The notes: a model not told the origin generated them from the letters alone. A DNA stretch of 64,000 bases from Chiridota heheva (GCA_020152595.1 JAIGNY010003228.1:132001-196000); one strand, 5' to 3'. Shown: positions 23,528 to 36,475, numbered from the stretch's first letter. Translations and numbers: made by a program.

Positions 23528-23700
23528 TTAAAGGAAAGGTATCGTCCCATAAATAATTTCAGAAGTTGAATTTGAAGTTGAAAGTTTTGCTTGTAACGTC
23601 ACTTCCTTCAATTTTCCTTATTGATTGCGAGAAATCAGTGATGTTATTGATAACACATGTAGACCCATATGGCCGGTCCATGCTGATGTGTGAGGTGTGT
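23528..23700 (+). mobile_element. Foldback TTAA MITE, copy A, truncated
   Basis: It begins TTAA-aggaaaggtatcgtcccata and continues with 'aacgtcacttcc', 'caattttccttattgattg' and 'gtgatgttattgataac', as in the arms of the complete copies at 51064 and 58432. The second arm is absent, so only one half remains. The 3' limit is approximate. Confidence 0.65.
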
Positions 23701-24164
23701 TTCCACAATGGTGCATGCATCCTTGAAGCAACTCCATCACCAACATCTTAAACATTATCCCTGCTAGCTGTATTACCAACTTGCAGATAACCCAGAGGTA
23801 TTTCCACTGTCCAACCTTGACATTTCATTGCTTCTTATTATGTCTTTCCTTGCTTAACTGCCTCATTGACATTCTTATTACCATTCAGCTTGAATCTTAT
23901 CACTGTTCTCTGCCTTGTCTAGCCATCTATTTTTTTTTCTCTTATCAAAGTACATACATACCTTGCTGTCAAATATCAATTTTGGCAGCAGTAATTTTGC
24001 CATTAAAATAAAAATGAAGGTCAATCCCTTTGTCAAAGAGGAAGATGAGAGAAACAAATTTAATGGAAACCTTGATTACCCATAATGGATATCTGTCTGA
24101 GTTTTACCAGTGCAGGTAGGGTGCCACAAAATAAATAATTGTTCTAATGTTCCATTAAACCAGG

Positions 24165-24400
24165 TATTTAATTGAAGAGGGAGCCTCATCTCAGAACAAT
24201 TTGTAAAATTGTGATGTTCATATCTTTCATGTCACAGCCGGTTATGGATCGTTTTAAGTATGAAATGTATGCATTGTGTATGTATGCACAGTGTGCAAGT
24301 CACTTCTGTGGAGGTTAGTGATTGGTTGTTGTTATTTGTTTATGACCAATCAAAATGTTGACTTTTATTGTATATTCAGATATAACTGTCCATATTAACA
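24165..24400. mobile_element. Diverged relative of the TTAA tRNA-like MITE
   Basis: 'ttgaagagggagcctcatct', then 'gtgatgttcatatctttcat' and 'cacagccggttatggatcg', parallels the left end of the element at 22253 ('agagggaggatcatctcatt', 'gcgatattttgacatcactt'). 'tgaccaatcaaaatgttga' resembles the far end. The tRNA-like core is not recognisable. This is an old or internally deleted copy with uncertain limits. Confidence 0.35.
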
Positions 24401-24839
24401 TGATATCTGGCCTGTAAATCCTTGGTTAAACCACTATAAGTCAGTCAATAAAAATAAAAAACTGTATTGTTAAAAAGACTGTTTATTCATGACTTTCAAC
24501 ATATGTACTTATTTGAATGGAAAAGTAGAGATATTTATATAATAGTCTGTCCTTTTGTGCATCACAAATCTTGTATATTGAAAAATATTCAAAACTTGAA
24601 TCATTCTTATTTCAAAAAGTGTATGCACTGATTCAAATTATTCATGTAAAATTGACTGTAATTGTACTCTGTTTATAGAATAAAATTAAGCTGATCACCC
24701 ACTGAAAAAGGTTCTTTGTTGAGTTGATCACCATTCATGTGAGAAATGTTCAGATTTTGTATCCTTTGGTACCACAAATCAAACTATAATCACACCAACA
24801 GTATTATAGACTGGGGCTGAAGGTCTTTATTCTGCACTT

Positions 24840-25135
24840 TCGTAGTCCACCTCTTGGGACAACACAAAAATACATCAATCTGTGAGGAATACTTGCTTAT
24901 TGATAAACCAAAAAGTTCCACCAATATTTCTTGCACTTTAAGGAGTAAACTAACAAAAAAAATGTTAATTTGATATGAAAAATGGTCTTTTTTAGCCATT
25001 AAAAATGCCTGAGATTGCAGCCAATTCACTGGTTTTCTGACTTAGGCTACAGCACCAGGTAATGACACTGATTAAAATGCATTTATTGAGTAATTTTTCA
25101 TTTGAATGACAAAATAAAGTCTCTGAATATAGAAA
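24840..25135 (+). repeat. Left arm of a 300-bp inverted repeat pair
   Basis: Reverse complement of 27130-27440. Shared blocks include 'ttccaccaatatttcttgca', 'aatgttaatttgatat', 'gcagccaattcactg' and 'cactgattaaaatgcattta'. The arms are about 2 kb apart. They are either two opposed copies of one dispersed repeat or the long ends of a foldback element. No target duplication was recognised. Confidence 0.7.
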
Positions 25136-27129
25136 GGAGGCATATCATTATGGTCAATGGGAAGATGAACTATTTTGTGATCTTTGTCTTACTTATTTTA
25201 AATCTGCTGAATATAAAAACCTGAGTCTCTGTTATTAATGTGAAAGAAAAAGTTTTGATTAACATACTGTGAAAGGAATATCCACTACTGATAAAAAACC
25301 AGAAAAATTCAGTATTTTTGCAGACTTTATACAGTTGAACTTAAAGGAAATCATCATTTTTGCAGTTTATATTTGTCTTTTCATGATTTTTGTCAGAATT
25401 GTTGCACGGTACTCAAAATTCTGGTACTGGTACTGTATGCCAAATGGTACCGATATTACCGAAGTACCAAGTATTTTTACAGGTGACTACCCAAAAGTGG
25501 CAAAATATGAAATATAACTTACAGTACCTTGTAATTGTAAACCAAAAATAATATACCGTGTAGTAAAAAAAAAGGTATACCGTGCAATGTTATTTTTGTC
25601 CAAAAGACTATTCCATTTTAAAAAATGAATCCTAAAAGAAATATTACTGTACTTAAAATAACTAAAAAATGTTTGCAAAGGGCAAAAGTTTTTTTCAAAT
25701 TAGCTGCAAAAATGTCAAAAAAAAATCCGGCTTTAAATTTATTGCACATTCTGCATGGAAACCAGTGCCTTTCCCTGTTGAACTTCAAATAAGGTAGTTA
25801 CATCATTGGGTAGGTATGACCTGGTGGGTCTGCAACCAGTGAGTTCACAACCGGTTATCAAAGGCTGTAGCTGTCTTGATATATGTCCAGCACTGGATGT
25901 TTTGGGGCGTTAAACCTTGCTATGCTATATCCTTTGACTATTCAGTTATAGATCCCTGTTTCATATGCTAGACTACAGGATCCAAATTTAGCAGGTAGTT
26001 CAATGCCACATACAGTCAGGGGCATAGGAAGGGTTACCTCTCAGGGGTTTTAGTTTATCCAAATTTTCCGGAGACAAGTGGAAAAATTGTTCTGGTAAAT
26101 TAAAGTTTCCATCAAAAGTTGTTGCTAATTAGGAAATCCCCTTCAATTCCGGGATATTTCCTTTAAAAAGTTCCGGGAAATTTAGCCAGTTTTCGAAAAT
26201 TTTGGTCAATTTTCAGAATTTTTTAGCCGGTAAGCGATATTAGAAATTTCTCATTCAGGTAAATCTTCTGAACATTTGTTACACACAAGGCACAATACAA
26301 CTTTCTAATAAATTATATTAAGTTGTTTTATATTCATGAAGTCTTTTAGTTATCATACACTGCCATCAGCGGTGTGGTTATGGAAATGTGAGCGGTAGTT
26401 ACCCCCACTCGCCACTTTGATTATGAAAAAAAAGTTCTTCAGATTCTTTAATTATGATTTAGTCTATATTATTGCATAAATTAAACATGTAAACCTGTAA
26501 AACAGTACTGTACATGGTAATGTTAATTCTTTTCTGCTGTGATTGTCAGACTAATAAAAGGTATGCAATTCCCATTCCTACAATTTTTTACTCACCCCCC
26601 ACCACTCACACCCCCTCCCCTCCCCACACACACACCCACACACTTAGTTTACCATGGCAATGCTGCTGACTGCCCTACGATTAAGTCTTTGCCAAAGCTC
26701 AAACTTCACAATGGTATGGGTCAGTCCATTAAATTGAAAAGGAAAAAAGTTATGATATTTGTTCCTGGAACTCATCACTTCTTGCACAGAGCGGTAGGCC
26801 TATATGAACAGGATGAACGATACTTACAGGAGAAACAAACAAGACTTCCTTTAGTACACAGATTTCCCACAGCATTAAATTACCTTACATAACATAACAG
26901 AGGGAACAAAAATCATGAAAAGACAAAAACTTGCAAAAATGATTGTTTCTATACAACTTCATTATATACATCAAAGTAATTTGATTTTTTTCTTTTTTAT
27001 CTGTGGTTGCTTATTTCTTCCCCAATATGTTAATCAAAATTTCTTCTTTTACAGCAATAATAGAGACTTAGGATTTATATTCAACAGATTAAAAATGATA
27101 AGACAAAGACTAAAATATTTCATTTCTCA
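25136..27129. other. Spacer between inverted arms; low-complexity DNA
   Basis: Holds a GTACTGG/GGTACCG-rich stretch near 25410-25470, 'aattttccgg'-type low-complexity repeats at 26060-26240, and a C-rich/CA-rich tract at 26590-26645. No exon is supported; open frames at 25269 and 26539 reflect low complexity. Confidence 0.45.
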
Positions 27130-27440
27130 TTAGATGCAATAATATACTTTATTTTTATATTCAGAGACTGTCATTTAAAAGTAACATTACTCAATAAATG
27201 CATTTTAATCAGTGCCATTACATGGTACTGTGGCTCAAGTCACAAAATCAGTGAATTGGCTGCAGTCTTGGGCAATGGCCAAAAAGGACAGTTTTTATAT
27301 CAAATTAACATTGTTTGTTTATTATTTCTTAACATGCAAGAAATTTTGGTGGAACTTTTAGTTTGTCACTAAAGAAGTTAATCCCCACAGATAAAGTAGA
27401 TGTATTTTACATGTTGCCCCAAGACTATGAAACTCTAGAT
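27130..27440 (-). repeat. Right arm of the 300-bp inverted repeat pair
   Basis: Matches 24840-25135 in reverse complement, with small insertions and deletions and an estimated identity well below that of the young repeats here, so the pair is not recent. Confidence 0.7.
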
Positions 27441-28205
27441 ACTGTAGGAAGGGAATTTCGAGCATTGTCCCACAGTTATTACCCATGAGAGAAAAATTTG
27501 ATGCCTAAAGATCGAACCGATTTTGTCTTGACACGTGAAATCTAAACCAAATGTATACAGTTACTTAATTCTCTCCTTTGAGCAAATATCATGGAATATT
27601 ACCTTTTAATTCAGATCAAATGTTTTGCCAGGGGAATTTCAGCACTCACTGCTTTTTAGATTGCATTCACTCTTTTTCTTCACCTTTGATTGGGATGATA
27701 TTTCACAAAATAAACAATTATTTTGCAGTGGGGAAATTGGCTGGTGTGTATTATAGTTTTTGTTTTGCAAAGATGTGCTGTTTCAAAAACATGAAAATTT
27801 GATTATTAACAAGTTATCATTATTGAATAGATGAAGAAAAAAAGAGTTTATACAACAATTAGAAAGTCAAGACAACAGTCTGTAATACCGGGAGTGGGGG
27901 AGGGGTGCTCTTTACTAAAAGTGGTGCAGCCCATCAACTGAAAACCATACCCACAGTATGACAATTTTTTTGGTACCTGCACTATAAAATTATATAATTT
28001 TGATATGCACAGTATAAAAGAAGTCAATTTTGACAGTATTGAGTATTCAACAAAAGCATTGTAAAAATGGACCAGCAGTATGAAATTACGAGTAAAAACA
28101 ACATTTTTGGGACCTGCACTACAAAAAAGATTAAAAAAGATACCTTGGCTATGAAAATGAAGCAAAAAAAGGCACCTGCTCAGGCGGCACATACATACTG
28201 TACCT
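27441..28205. other. Non-coding, no feature recognised
   Basis: AT-rich sequence; 27960-28120 contains two related segments around 'gacctgcactac/ataaaa', suggesting a small local duplication. The open frames here lack coding support. Confidence 0.4.
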
Positions 28206-28222
28206 CATATATATATATATAT

Positions 28223-28312
<90 letters not shown>
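28206..28312. repeat. (AT)n microsatellite
   Basis: About 100 bp of nearly pure AT dinucleotide, interrupted once by 'acacatac'. It is self-complementary and so prone to cruciform formation and length change. The 138-codon frame across it (long YI repeat) is an artefact. Confidence 0.97.
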
Positions 28313-28314
<2 letters not shown>

Positions 28315-29435
28315 CTCACACATGGAACTGTTATATGTATTTTTGAGGAATAATTTGAAATTGATTAGCTTTCACACCCTTTGCTCTTCAGCAAGTTTTT
28401 CCCTTTTTCCTTCATACCTGTACATGTGTTTTAATAAGCAATTTCAAGAGCTTGTTTGTGTATTTGTTCCACCTCTCATATGACAAAATGATTGAAAACA
28501 GACATTAAGTGTTAGCAGTGATTTAATGTTTTCAATTCATAGTCTCCCTCTCAATCATTGCAAATTGACATTTTTCTTCTTGCTCTATGAAATCTATTTG
28601 AATTTGGTTTAATATGCGCTTCAAAAACATTTTGAAAGACCAGTTGGGACTCGCACTATTAAAAGCCAGGAGTGTCTGCACTCTCCTGCATGATTCTGGG
28701 TCACATTAAAGGACAGAAAAGTGAGGGCGCATTTTAATGGGACTCACCAAAATAATCCAGTGCGTGTCTTGTACACAAACAATTATCAGCCTCTTTGGAT
28801 TTGAATATTCATAGCTTTGCTGTGCTGCTGTTGATCATGCACATAGGCCTTGCTGTGTGGCGTAATCGGCTGGTTGTTAGGACTTAAAATATGCATAGGA
28901 ATTTTATTTTGTTACTATTTTTTCTTGTAAATGTGTTCACCCAATAAACTTTTCTTAAAGTTGGTGTCTTTTTGGGTTAAATGCATCTCAATGGTCATTT
29001 AGTAATGATTCAGTGACGAGTTTTTACGTTGAGTCTTACTATTGTTGTTTAGGCATGCGTAACATTAGGACATGATATTTTGAAAAGGGGTTTATTACAC
29101 TAATGTTACAGTTCAATACTCCTCAGATAGTTATACGTTACTACATTATTAGCCAAATCTTTCTAGGCCCAGGCATCTTTATTGGCTAAAAATATTCAAG
29201 TTTAATATAGGCCCTATCGTACGTACCATACCAGGCCTAATGTTGGCAGAAGTTACATACACTGAACATTTGAGAGCACTTGGCAAGTGAACAATTTTCC
29301 ATTTTGATTAAATTTATGAAAAACGGATCGCAAGATTTGATTGATGTGGATGAAATGCCCACAAATGATCACAAAAAAGACCCCTCACTTTTAGGTCAAG
29401 CTCCATAGTATGAAAAGTTGAGGAAGGAGAAAACA
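28313..29435. other. Non-coding, no feature recognised
   Basis: Mostly unique AT-rich DNA leading into the 70-bp array. No exon, RNA gene or element end is supported. Confidence 0.5.
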
Positions 29436-32400
29436 GAAACTTTGAGTATTTGTGGTGAATGTTGAGTTTGAATGGATGAGTTGAGTGGTCAGACTAGGGA
29501 TTTGTTACTTTATGAGTGTTTGTGGTGAATGTTGAGTTTGAATGGATTAGTTGAGTGGTCAGACCAAGGATTTGTTACTTTATGAGTGTTTGTGGTGAAT
29601 GTTGAGTTTGAATGGATTAGTTGAGTGGTCAGACCAGAGATTTGTTACTTTATGAGTGTTTGTGGTGAATGCTGAGTTTGAATGGATGAGTTGAGTGGTC
29701 AGACCAGGGATTTGTTACTTTATGAGTGTTTGTGGTGAATGTTGAGTTTGGATGGATGAGTTGAGTGGTCAGACCAGGGATTTGTTACTTTATGAGTGTT
29801 TGTGGTGAATGTTGAGTTTGGATGGATTAGTTGAGTGGTCAGACCAGGGATTTGTTACTTTATGAGTGTTTGTGGTGAATGCTGAGTTTGAATGGATTAG
29901 TTGAGTGGTCAGACCAGGGATTTGTTACTTTATGAGTGTTTGTGGTGAATGCTGAGTTTGGATGGATTAGCTGAGTGGTCAGACCAGGGATTTGTTACTT
30001 TATGAGTGTTTGTGGTAAATGTTGAGTTTGAATGGATGAGTTGAGTGGTCAGACCAGGGATTTGTTACTTTATGAGTGTTTGTGGTGAATGTTGAGTTTG
30101 AATGGATGAGTTGAGTGGTCAGATTAGGGACTTGTTACTTTATGAGTGTTTGTGGTAAATGTTGAGTTTGAATGGATTAGTTGAGTGGTCAGACCAAGGA
30201 TTTGTTACTTTATGAGTGTTTGTGGTGAATGTTGACTTTGGATAGATGAGTTGAGTGGTCAGACCAGGGATTTGTTACTTAGTGAGTGTTTGTGGTGAAT
30301 GTTGAGTTTGGATAGATGAGTTGAGTGGTCAGACCAGGGATTTGTTACTTTATGAGTGTTTGTGGTGAATGTTGAGTTTGGATAGATGAGTTGAGTGGTC
30401 AGACCAGGGATTTGTTACTTAGTGAGTGTTTGTGGTGAATGCTGAGTTTGGATGGATTAGCTGAGTGGTCAGACCAGGGATTTGTTACTTAGTGAGTGTT
30501 TGTGGTGAATGCTGAGTTTGAATGGATGAGTTGAGTGGTCAGACCAAGGATTTGTTACTTTATGAGTGTTTGTGGAGAATGTTGAGTTTGGATGGATTAG
30601 CTGAGTGGTCAGACCAGGGATTTGTTACTTTATGAGTGTTTGTAGTGAATGCTGAGTTTGGATGGATGAGTTGAGTGGTCAGACCAGGGATTTGTTACTT
30701 TATGAGTGTTTGTGGTAAATGTTGAGTTTGAATGGATGAGTTGAGTGGTCAGACCAGGGATTTGTTACTTTATGAGTGTTTGTGGTGAATGTTGAGTTTG
30801 AATGGATTAGTTGAGTGGTCAGACCAATGATTTGTTACTTTATGAGTGTTTGTGGTGAATGTTGAGTTTGGATACATGAGTTGAGTGGTCAGACCAGGGA
30901 TTTGTTACTTTATGAGTGTTTGTGGTGAATGCTGAGTTTGGATAGATGAGTTGAGTGGTCAGACCAGGGATTTGTTACTTAGTGAGTGTTTGTGGTGAAT
31001 GTTGAGTTTGGATGGATGAGTTGAGTGGTCAGACCAGTGATTTGTTACTTAGTGAGTGTTTGTGGTGAATGTTGAGTTTGGATGGATGAGTTGAGTGGTC
31101 AGACCAGGGATTTGTTACTTAGTGAGTGTTTGTGGTGAATGTTGAGTTTGGATAGATGAGTTGAGTGGTCAGACCAGGGATTTGTTACTTTATGAGTGTT
31201 TGTGGTGAATGTTGAGTTTGAATGGATTAGTTGAGTGGTTAGACCAGGGATTTGTTACTTTATGAGTGTTTGTAGAGAATGTTGAGTTTGGGTGGATTAG
31301 TTGAGTGGTCAGACCAAGCATTTGTTACTTTATGAGTGTTTGTGGTGAATGTTGAGTTTGAATGGATTAGTTGAGTGGTCAGATTAGGGACTTGTTACTT
31401 TATGAGTGTTTGTGGAGAATGTTGAGTTTGGGTGGATTAGTTGAGTGGTCAGACCAAGGATTTGTTACTTTATGAGTGTTTGTGGTGAATGTTGAGTTTG
31501 GATGGATGAGTTGAGTGGTCAGACCAGGGATTTGTTACTTTATGAGTGTTTGTGGTGAATGTTGAGTTTTGATGGATGAGTTGAGTGGTCAGACCAGGGA
31601 TTTGTTACTTAGTGAGTGTTTGTGGTAAATGTTGAGTTTGGATGGATGAGTTGAGTGGTCAGACCAGGGATTTAATACTTTATGAGTGTTTGTGGTGAAT
31701 GTTGAGTTTGGATGGATTAGCTGAGTGGTCAGACCAGGGATTTGTTACTTTATGAGTGTTTGTGGTGAATGCTGAGTTTGGATGGATTAGCTGAGTGGTC
31801 AGACCAGGGATTTGTTACTTTATGAGTGTTTGTGGTAAATGTTGAGTTTGAATGGATGAGTTGAGTGGTCAGACCAGGGATTTGTTACTTTATGAGTGTT
31901 TGTGGTGAATGTTGAGTTTGGATGGATGAGTTGAGTGGTCAGACCAGGGATTGGTTACTTAGTGAGTGTTTGTGGTGAATGTTGAGTTTGGATGGATGAG
32001 TTGAGTGGTCAGACCAGGGATTTGTTACTTTATGAGTGTTTGTGGTGAATGTTGAGTTTGAATGGATGAGTTGAGTGGTCAGACCAGGGATTTGTTACTT
32101 TATGAGTGTTTGTGGTGAATGTTGAGTTTGGATAGATGAGTTGAGTGGTCAGACCAGGGATTTGTTACTTTATGAGTGTTTGTGGTGAATGTTGAGTTTG
32201 AATGGATTAGTTGAGTGGTCAGACCAGGGATTTGTTACTTTATGAGTGTTTGTGGTGAATGTTGAGTTTGGGTGGATTAGTTGAGTGGTCAGACCAAGGA
32301 TTTGTTACTTTATGAGTGTTTGTGGTGAATGTTGAGTTTGAATGGATTAGTTGAGTGGTCAGATTAGGGACTTGTTACTTTATGAGTGTTTGTGGAGAAT

Positions 32401-34757
32401 GTTGAGTTTGGGTGGATTAGTTGAGTGGTCAGACCAAGGATTTGTTACTTTATGAGTGTTTGTGGTGAATGTTGAGTTTGGATGGATGAGTTGAGTGGTC
32501 AGACCAGGGATTTGTTACTTTATGAGTGTTTGTGGTGAATGTTGAGTTTTGATGGATGAGTTGAGTGGTCAGACCAGGGATTTGTTACTTTATGAGTGTT
32601 TGTGGTGAATGTTGAGTTTAAATGGATGAGTTGAGTGGTCAGACCAATGATTTGTTACTTTATGAGTGTTTGTGGTGAATGTTGAGTTTAAATGGATGAA
32701 TTGAGTGGTCAGACCAATGATTTGTTACTTTATGAGTGTTTGTGGTGAATGTTGAGTTTGGATGGATGAGTTGAGTGGTCAGACCAGGGATTTGTTACTT
32801 TATGAGTGTTTGTGGTGAATGCTGAGTTTGGGTGGATGAGTTGAGTGGTCAGACCAAGGATTTGTTACTTTATGAGTGTTTGTGGTGAATGTTGAGTTTG
32901 GATGGATGAGTTGAGTGGTCAGACCAGGTATTTGTTACTTTATGAGTGTTTGTGGTGAATGTTGAGTTTGGATGGATGAGTTGAGTGGTCAGACTAGGGA
33001 CTTGTTACTTTATGAGTGTTTGTGGTGAATGTTGAGTTTGGATAGATGAGTTGAGTGGTCAGACCAATGATTTGTTACTTTATGAGTGTTTGTGGTGAAT
33101 GTTGAGTTTGGATGGATGAGTTGAGTGGTCAGACCAGGGATTTGTTACTTTATGAGTGTTTGTGGTGAATGTTGAGTTTGGATGGATGAGTTGAGTGGTC
33201 AGACCAGGGATTTAATACTTTATGAGTGTTTGTGGTGAATGTTGAGTTTGGATGGATTAGCTGAGTGGTCAGACCAGGGATTTGTTACTTTATGAGTGTT
33301 TGTGGTGAATGCTGAGTTTGGATGGATTAGCTGAGTGGTCAGACCAGGGATTTGTTACTTTATGAGTGTTTGTGGTAAATGTTGAGTTTGAATGGATGAG
33401 TTGAGTGGTCAGACCAGGGATTTGTTACTTTATGAGTGTTTGTGGTGAATGTTGAGTTTGGATGGATGAGTTGAGTGGTCAGACCAGGGATTGGTTACTT
33501 AGTGAGTGTTTGTGGTGAATGTTGAGTTTGGATGGATGAGTTGAGTGGTCAGACCAGGGATTTGTTACTTTATGAGTGTTTGTGGTGAATGTTGAGTTTG
33601 AATGGATGAGTTGAGTGGTCAGACCAGGGATTTGTTACTTTATGAGTGTTTGTGGTGAATGTTGAGTTTGGATAGATGAGTTGAGTGGTCAGACCAGGGA
33701 TTTGTTACTTTATGAGTGTTTGTGGTGAATGTTGAGTTTGAATGGATTAGTTGAGTGGTCAGACCAGGGATTTGTTACTTTATGAGTGTTTGTGGTGAAT
33801 GTTGAGTTTGGGTGGATTAGTTGAGTGGTCAGACCAAGGATTTGTTACTTTATGAGTGTTTGTGGTGAATGTTGAGTTTGAATGGATTAGTTGAGTGGTC
33901 AGATTAGGGACTTGTTACTTTATGAGTGTTTGTGGAGAATGTTGAGTTTGGGTGGATTAGTTGAGTGGTCAGACCAAGGATTTGTTACTTTATGAGTGTT
34001 TTGTGAATGTTGAGTTTGGATGGATGAGTTGAGTGGTCAGACCAGGGATTTGTTACTTTATGAGTGTTTGTGGTGAATGTTGAGTTTTGATGGATGAGTT
34101 GAGTGGTCAGACCAGGGATTTGTTACTTTATGAGTGTTTGTGGTGAATGTTGAGTTTAAATGGATGAGTTGAGTGGTCAGACCAATGATTTGTTACTTTA
34201 TGAGTGTTTGTGGTGAATGTTGAGTTTAAATGGATGAATTGAGTGGTCAGACCAATGATTTGTTACTTTATGAGTGTTTGTGGTGAATGTTGAGTTTGGA
34301 TGGATGAGTTGAGTGGTCAGACCAGGATTTGTTACTTTATGAGTGTTTGTGGTGAATGCTGAGTTTGGGTGGATGAGTTGAGTGGTCAGACCAAGGATTT
34401 GTTACTTTATGAGTGTTTGTGGTGAATGTTGAGTTTGGATGGATGAGTTGAGTGGTCAGACCAGGGATTTGTTACTTTATGAGTGTTTGTGGTGAATGTT
34501 GAGTTTGGATGGATGAGTTGAGTGGTCAGACTAGGGACTTGTTACTTTATGAGTGTTTGTGGTGAATGTTGAGTTTGGATAGATGAGTTGAGTGGTCAGA
34601 CCAATGATTTGTTACTTTATGAGTGTTTGTGGTGAATGTTGAGTTTGGATGGATGAGTTGAGTGGTCAGACCAGGGATTTGTTACTTTATGAGTGTTTGT
34701 GGTGAATGTTGAGTTTGGATGGATGAGTTGATTGGTCAGACCAGGGATTTGTTGCTT
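29436..34757. repeat. 5.3-kb minisatellite, 70-bp unit, about 76 copies
   Basis: The unit is 'tttgttactttatgagtgtt', 'tgtggtgaatgttgagtttg', 'gatggatgagttgagtggtc', 'agaccaggga'. Period 70 bp is kept almost without indels across the array. Variable positions (aatggattag, gatagatgag, aatga, agtgagtg, gagttta) mark unit types. The final 22 units repeat the order of the preceding 22 (offset 1540 bp). Both strands have stops, so the array is not coding. Confidence 0.97.
33205..34744. repeat. 22-unit higher-order duplication within the 70-bp array
   Basis: Rare unit variants recur at a fixed offset of 1540 bp: tttaatactt at 31671 and 33211, ggattggttac at 31949 and 33489, agattagggacttg at 32361 and 33901, and the paired gagtttaaatggatga units. 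The later block has two small deletions (near 34000 and 34324) not in the first. Confidence 0.85.
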
Positions 34758-35809
34758 TCAAACATTTCTATCTTGCATGATATAGGCTAACACACAACTA
34801 TGAAACTACAGTTCAATATCTTGTTCCGCTAGAAAGAGATATTGAATTTTAAATTTGTCATTTTGTATGAAACTGACTGGTGTAGAAAGTCTGAAGTAGA
34901 AAAGTGTCGCCACATCCTCACTTTCTTTACTTTGTTAAAAATGATTTAACTCTAGACTTACTATTTGATAGAGGATAGTTAAAGAAATAAATTGGTAAAA
35001 AAATTATGCATTTATTTAATTCTGTTTAGCTCAAATTTATTATTATTTCAAAAATTTACCAATGTGTTGATCATTGACCGGCACAATGTACACCGTATGA
35101 TGTCAAAAATAAGTGGTTGTAAAAATCACTTAAGTGATCTACCTGCTTCAGCTTTCCCACGTCATATTTCTAGAGGCTACCAGTAAGTTTGCCCCAACAA
35201 GGTTGTACTTGTAAATGTCACTTTCCTGTTTTTTCAGCTTTTTTTAACTGAAAGAGCTTAAAAAAGTTCATGAAGATACACAAGGAGTTGACATTACGAT
35301 AGAAGTGCAATAGCACTTGAAATTAACATCGTGAAATTGAATTTTTCAATGAGGGAAACATCCTTGTCAATCAACAATTAAAGTGGAAATCCCATCCTAA
35401 TTAAAAAGTGCTTGACACGGCATCAGTGAATGAATCTGATACGTTTTAGTGACATAACTTTCACGGCCATTATTGATTGGCGTGTTAGTAATCTTGTAAA
35501 TAGTTTGACCAATCAGAAGCGTTGCTTTGCATTGTATATTTATCTTTGCATTTAAACAATGACTGTTGTATCATGTGTTGGATTGTATATTATCCTGTTC
35601 TTCTCCCCTCTTACTCTACAGGTTTGGTTGGGTCTTACCCATATGAATAGCCTGATCAATGAATTACATGAACTGTAGGAATAGTACATTATTATCTGTC
35701 AACTTTCAAACTGGACTTGAAGTTGGACAACTTTCTTACAATTTGCCTTTCGTCATCATGCACTTCTTTTCCCTCTATTATAAGATATTCTTTTTCTGCT
35801 TTATTACAG
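34758..35809. other. Non-coding; probable intron upstream of the DAGL exon
   Basis: AT-rich DNA ending in a good polypyrimidine tract and acceptor (ttctttttctgctttattacag). The preceding DAGL coding exon, which should end with two bases of a split codon, was not found here. A weaker acceptor-like tctacag at about 35620 is followed by a frame without DAGL similarity. Confidence 0.5.
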
Positions 35810-36018
35810 GTTTTTCATTCTCTCGCTATGTCTTCTTAAGTTGGCAACCACAGATGAAACGTGCACGCCTTATTTCAACCGTCATATACTGGTGTCGCTG
35901 TTGATTCTTCTACCTCTTTTATGTCTGGAATCATGCATAGTGTACCTCAGTATGAAGGGAACCACATTCTATGTTAGACCCAGAATGTCTGTCAAGTATA
36001 TTTTATATACAAAAGGAG
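35810..36018 (+). CDS. DAGL: Diacylglycerol lipase (DAGL), N-terminal membrane-domain exon
   Basis: A 209-bp exon between ttattacag| and |gtatgt. It begins with the last base of a split codon and ends with the first base of another. It encodes about 69 residues: a hydrophobic stretch (FFILSLCLLKLA), a short loop with a cysteine (TTDETCTPYF), a second membrane span (LVSLLILLPLLCLESCIVYL), and then LSMKGTTFY...PRMSVKYILYTKG. The last part matches the family signature just after a membrane span, S-M-R-G-T ... P-R-x-S-M-x-x-L-L-Y, in DAGL-beta and DAGL-alpha. The family is a multipass plasma-membrane serine lipase that releases 2-arachidonoylglycerol from diacylglycerol. This exon is from the regulatory membrane domain, not the catalytic part. 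Beta or alpha cannot be settled. The TTG at 35841 is not a start; the exon is internal. Confidence 0.72.
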
Positions 36019-36164
36019 GTATGTATGATTATTTAAATTTGTTGAAAAGTTTCTGCAGAAGTTTGCTGACAAAAGTAAATGAAACTAGCTGCCTTTGTTA
36101 TTTGCCATTTTTGCAGGCGACTTAAAACAAATCAGGGGGGAAGGGGGGCATCACCGCCATGAAA

Positions 36165-36475
36165 TTAAGCCTAGAAAACCCAGGTTTTCCATGGAATAAA
36201 AGCCTTGAAAAGCTTATAATTCATCCTGGGAAATCCTGGGTTTTCTTGACAGTAATTTGAACAAGAAAAACCTGGTTTCCTTACTAATGCAGAGCCAAGA
36301 TAAGAAAGGAAAAGCCTGGAATACAAAAACCCAGGATTACCCAGAAAAAGCCTGGAATACAAAAACCCAGGATTACCTGGGAAAAGCCTGGAATACAAAA
36401 ACCCAGGATTACCCAGAAAAAGCCAGGAATCCCTTAAAAGAGAACAGCCTGGAAAAGGCAGGAGAAGCCTGGTGT
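36165..36475. repeat. 36-bp tandem repeat within the DAGL intron
   Basis: Units of the type 'aaagcctggaatacaaaaac' plus 'ccaggattacccagaa' recur about three and a half times, with degenerate flanking copies on both sides rich in CCTGG and CCAGG. It lies in the 848-bp intron between the two DAGL exons. Both strands are open for about 75 codons, only because 36 is divisible by three. Confidence 0.85.

Noticed and set aside
28067..28483. 138-codon frame across the (AT)n tract
   Set aside because: The central YI repeat is simply translated AT dinucleotide; the flanks have no recognisable similarity.
29436..34757. CRISPR-like appearance of regularly spaced repeats
   Set aside because: The whole 70-bp unit is repeated with no unique spacers. 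The 19-bp array at 62908-63775 is rejected for the same reason; the sequence is eukaryotic.
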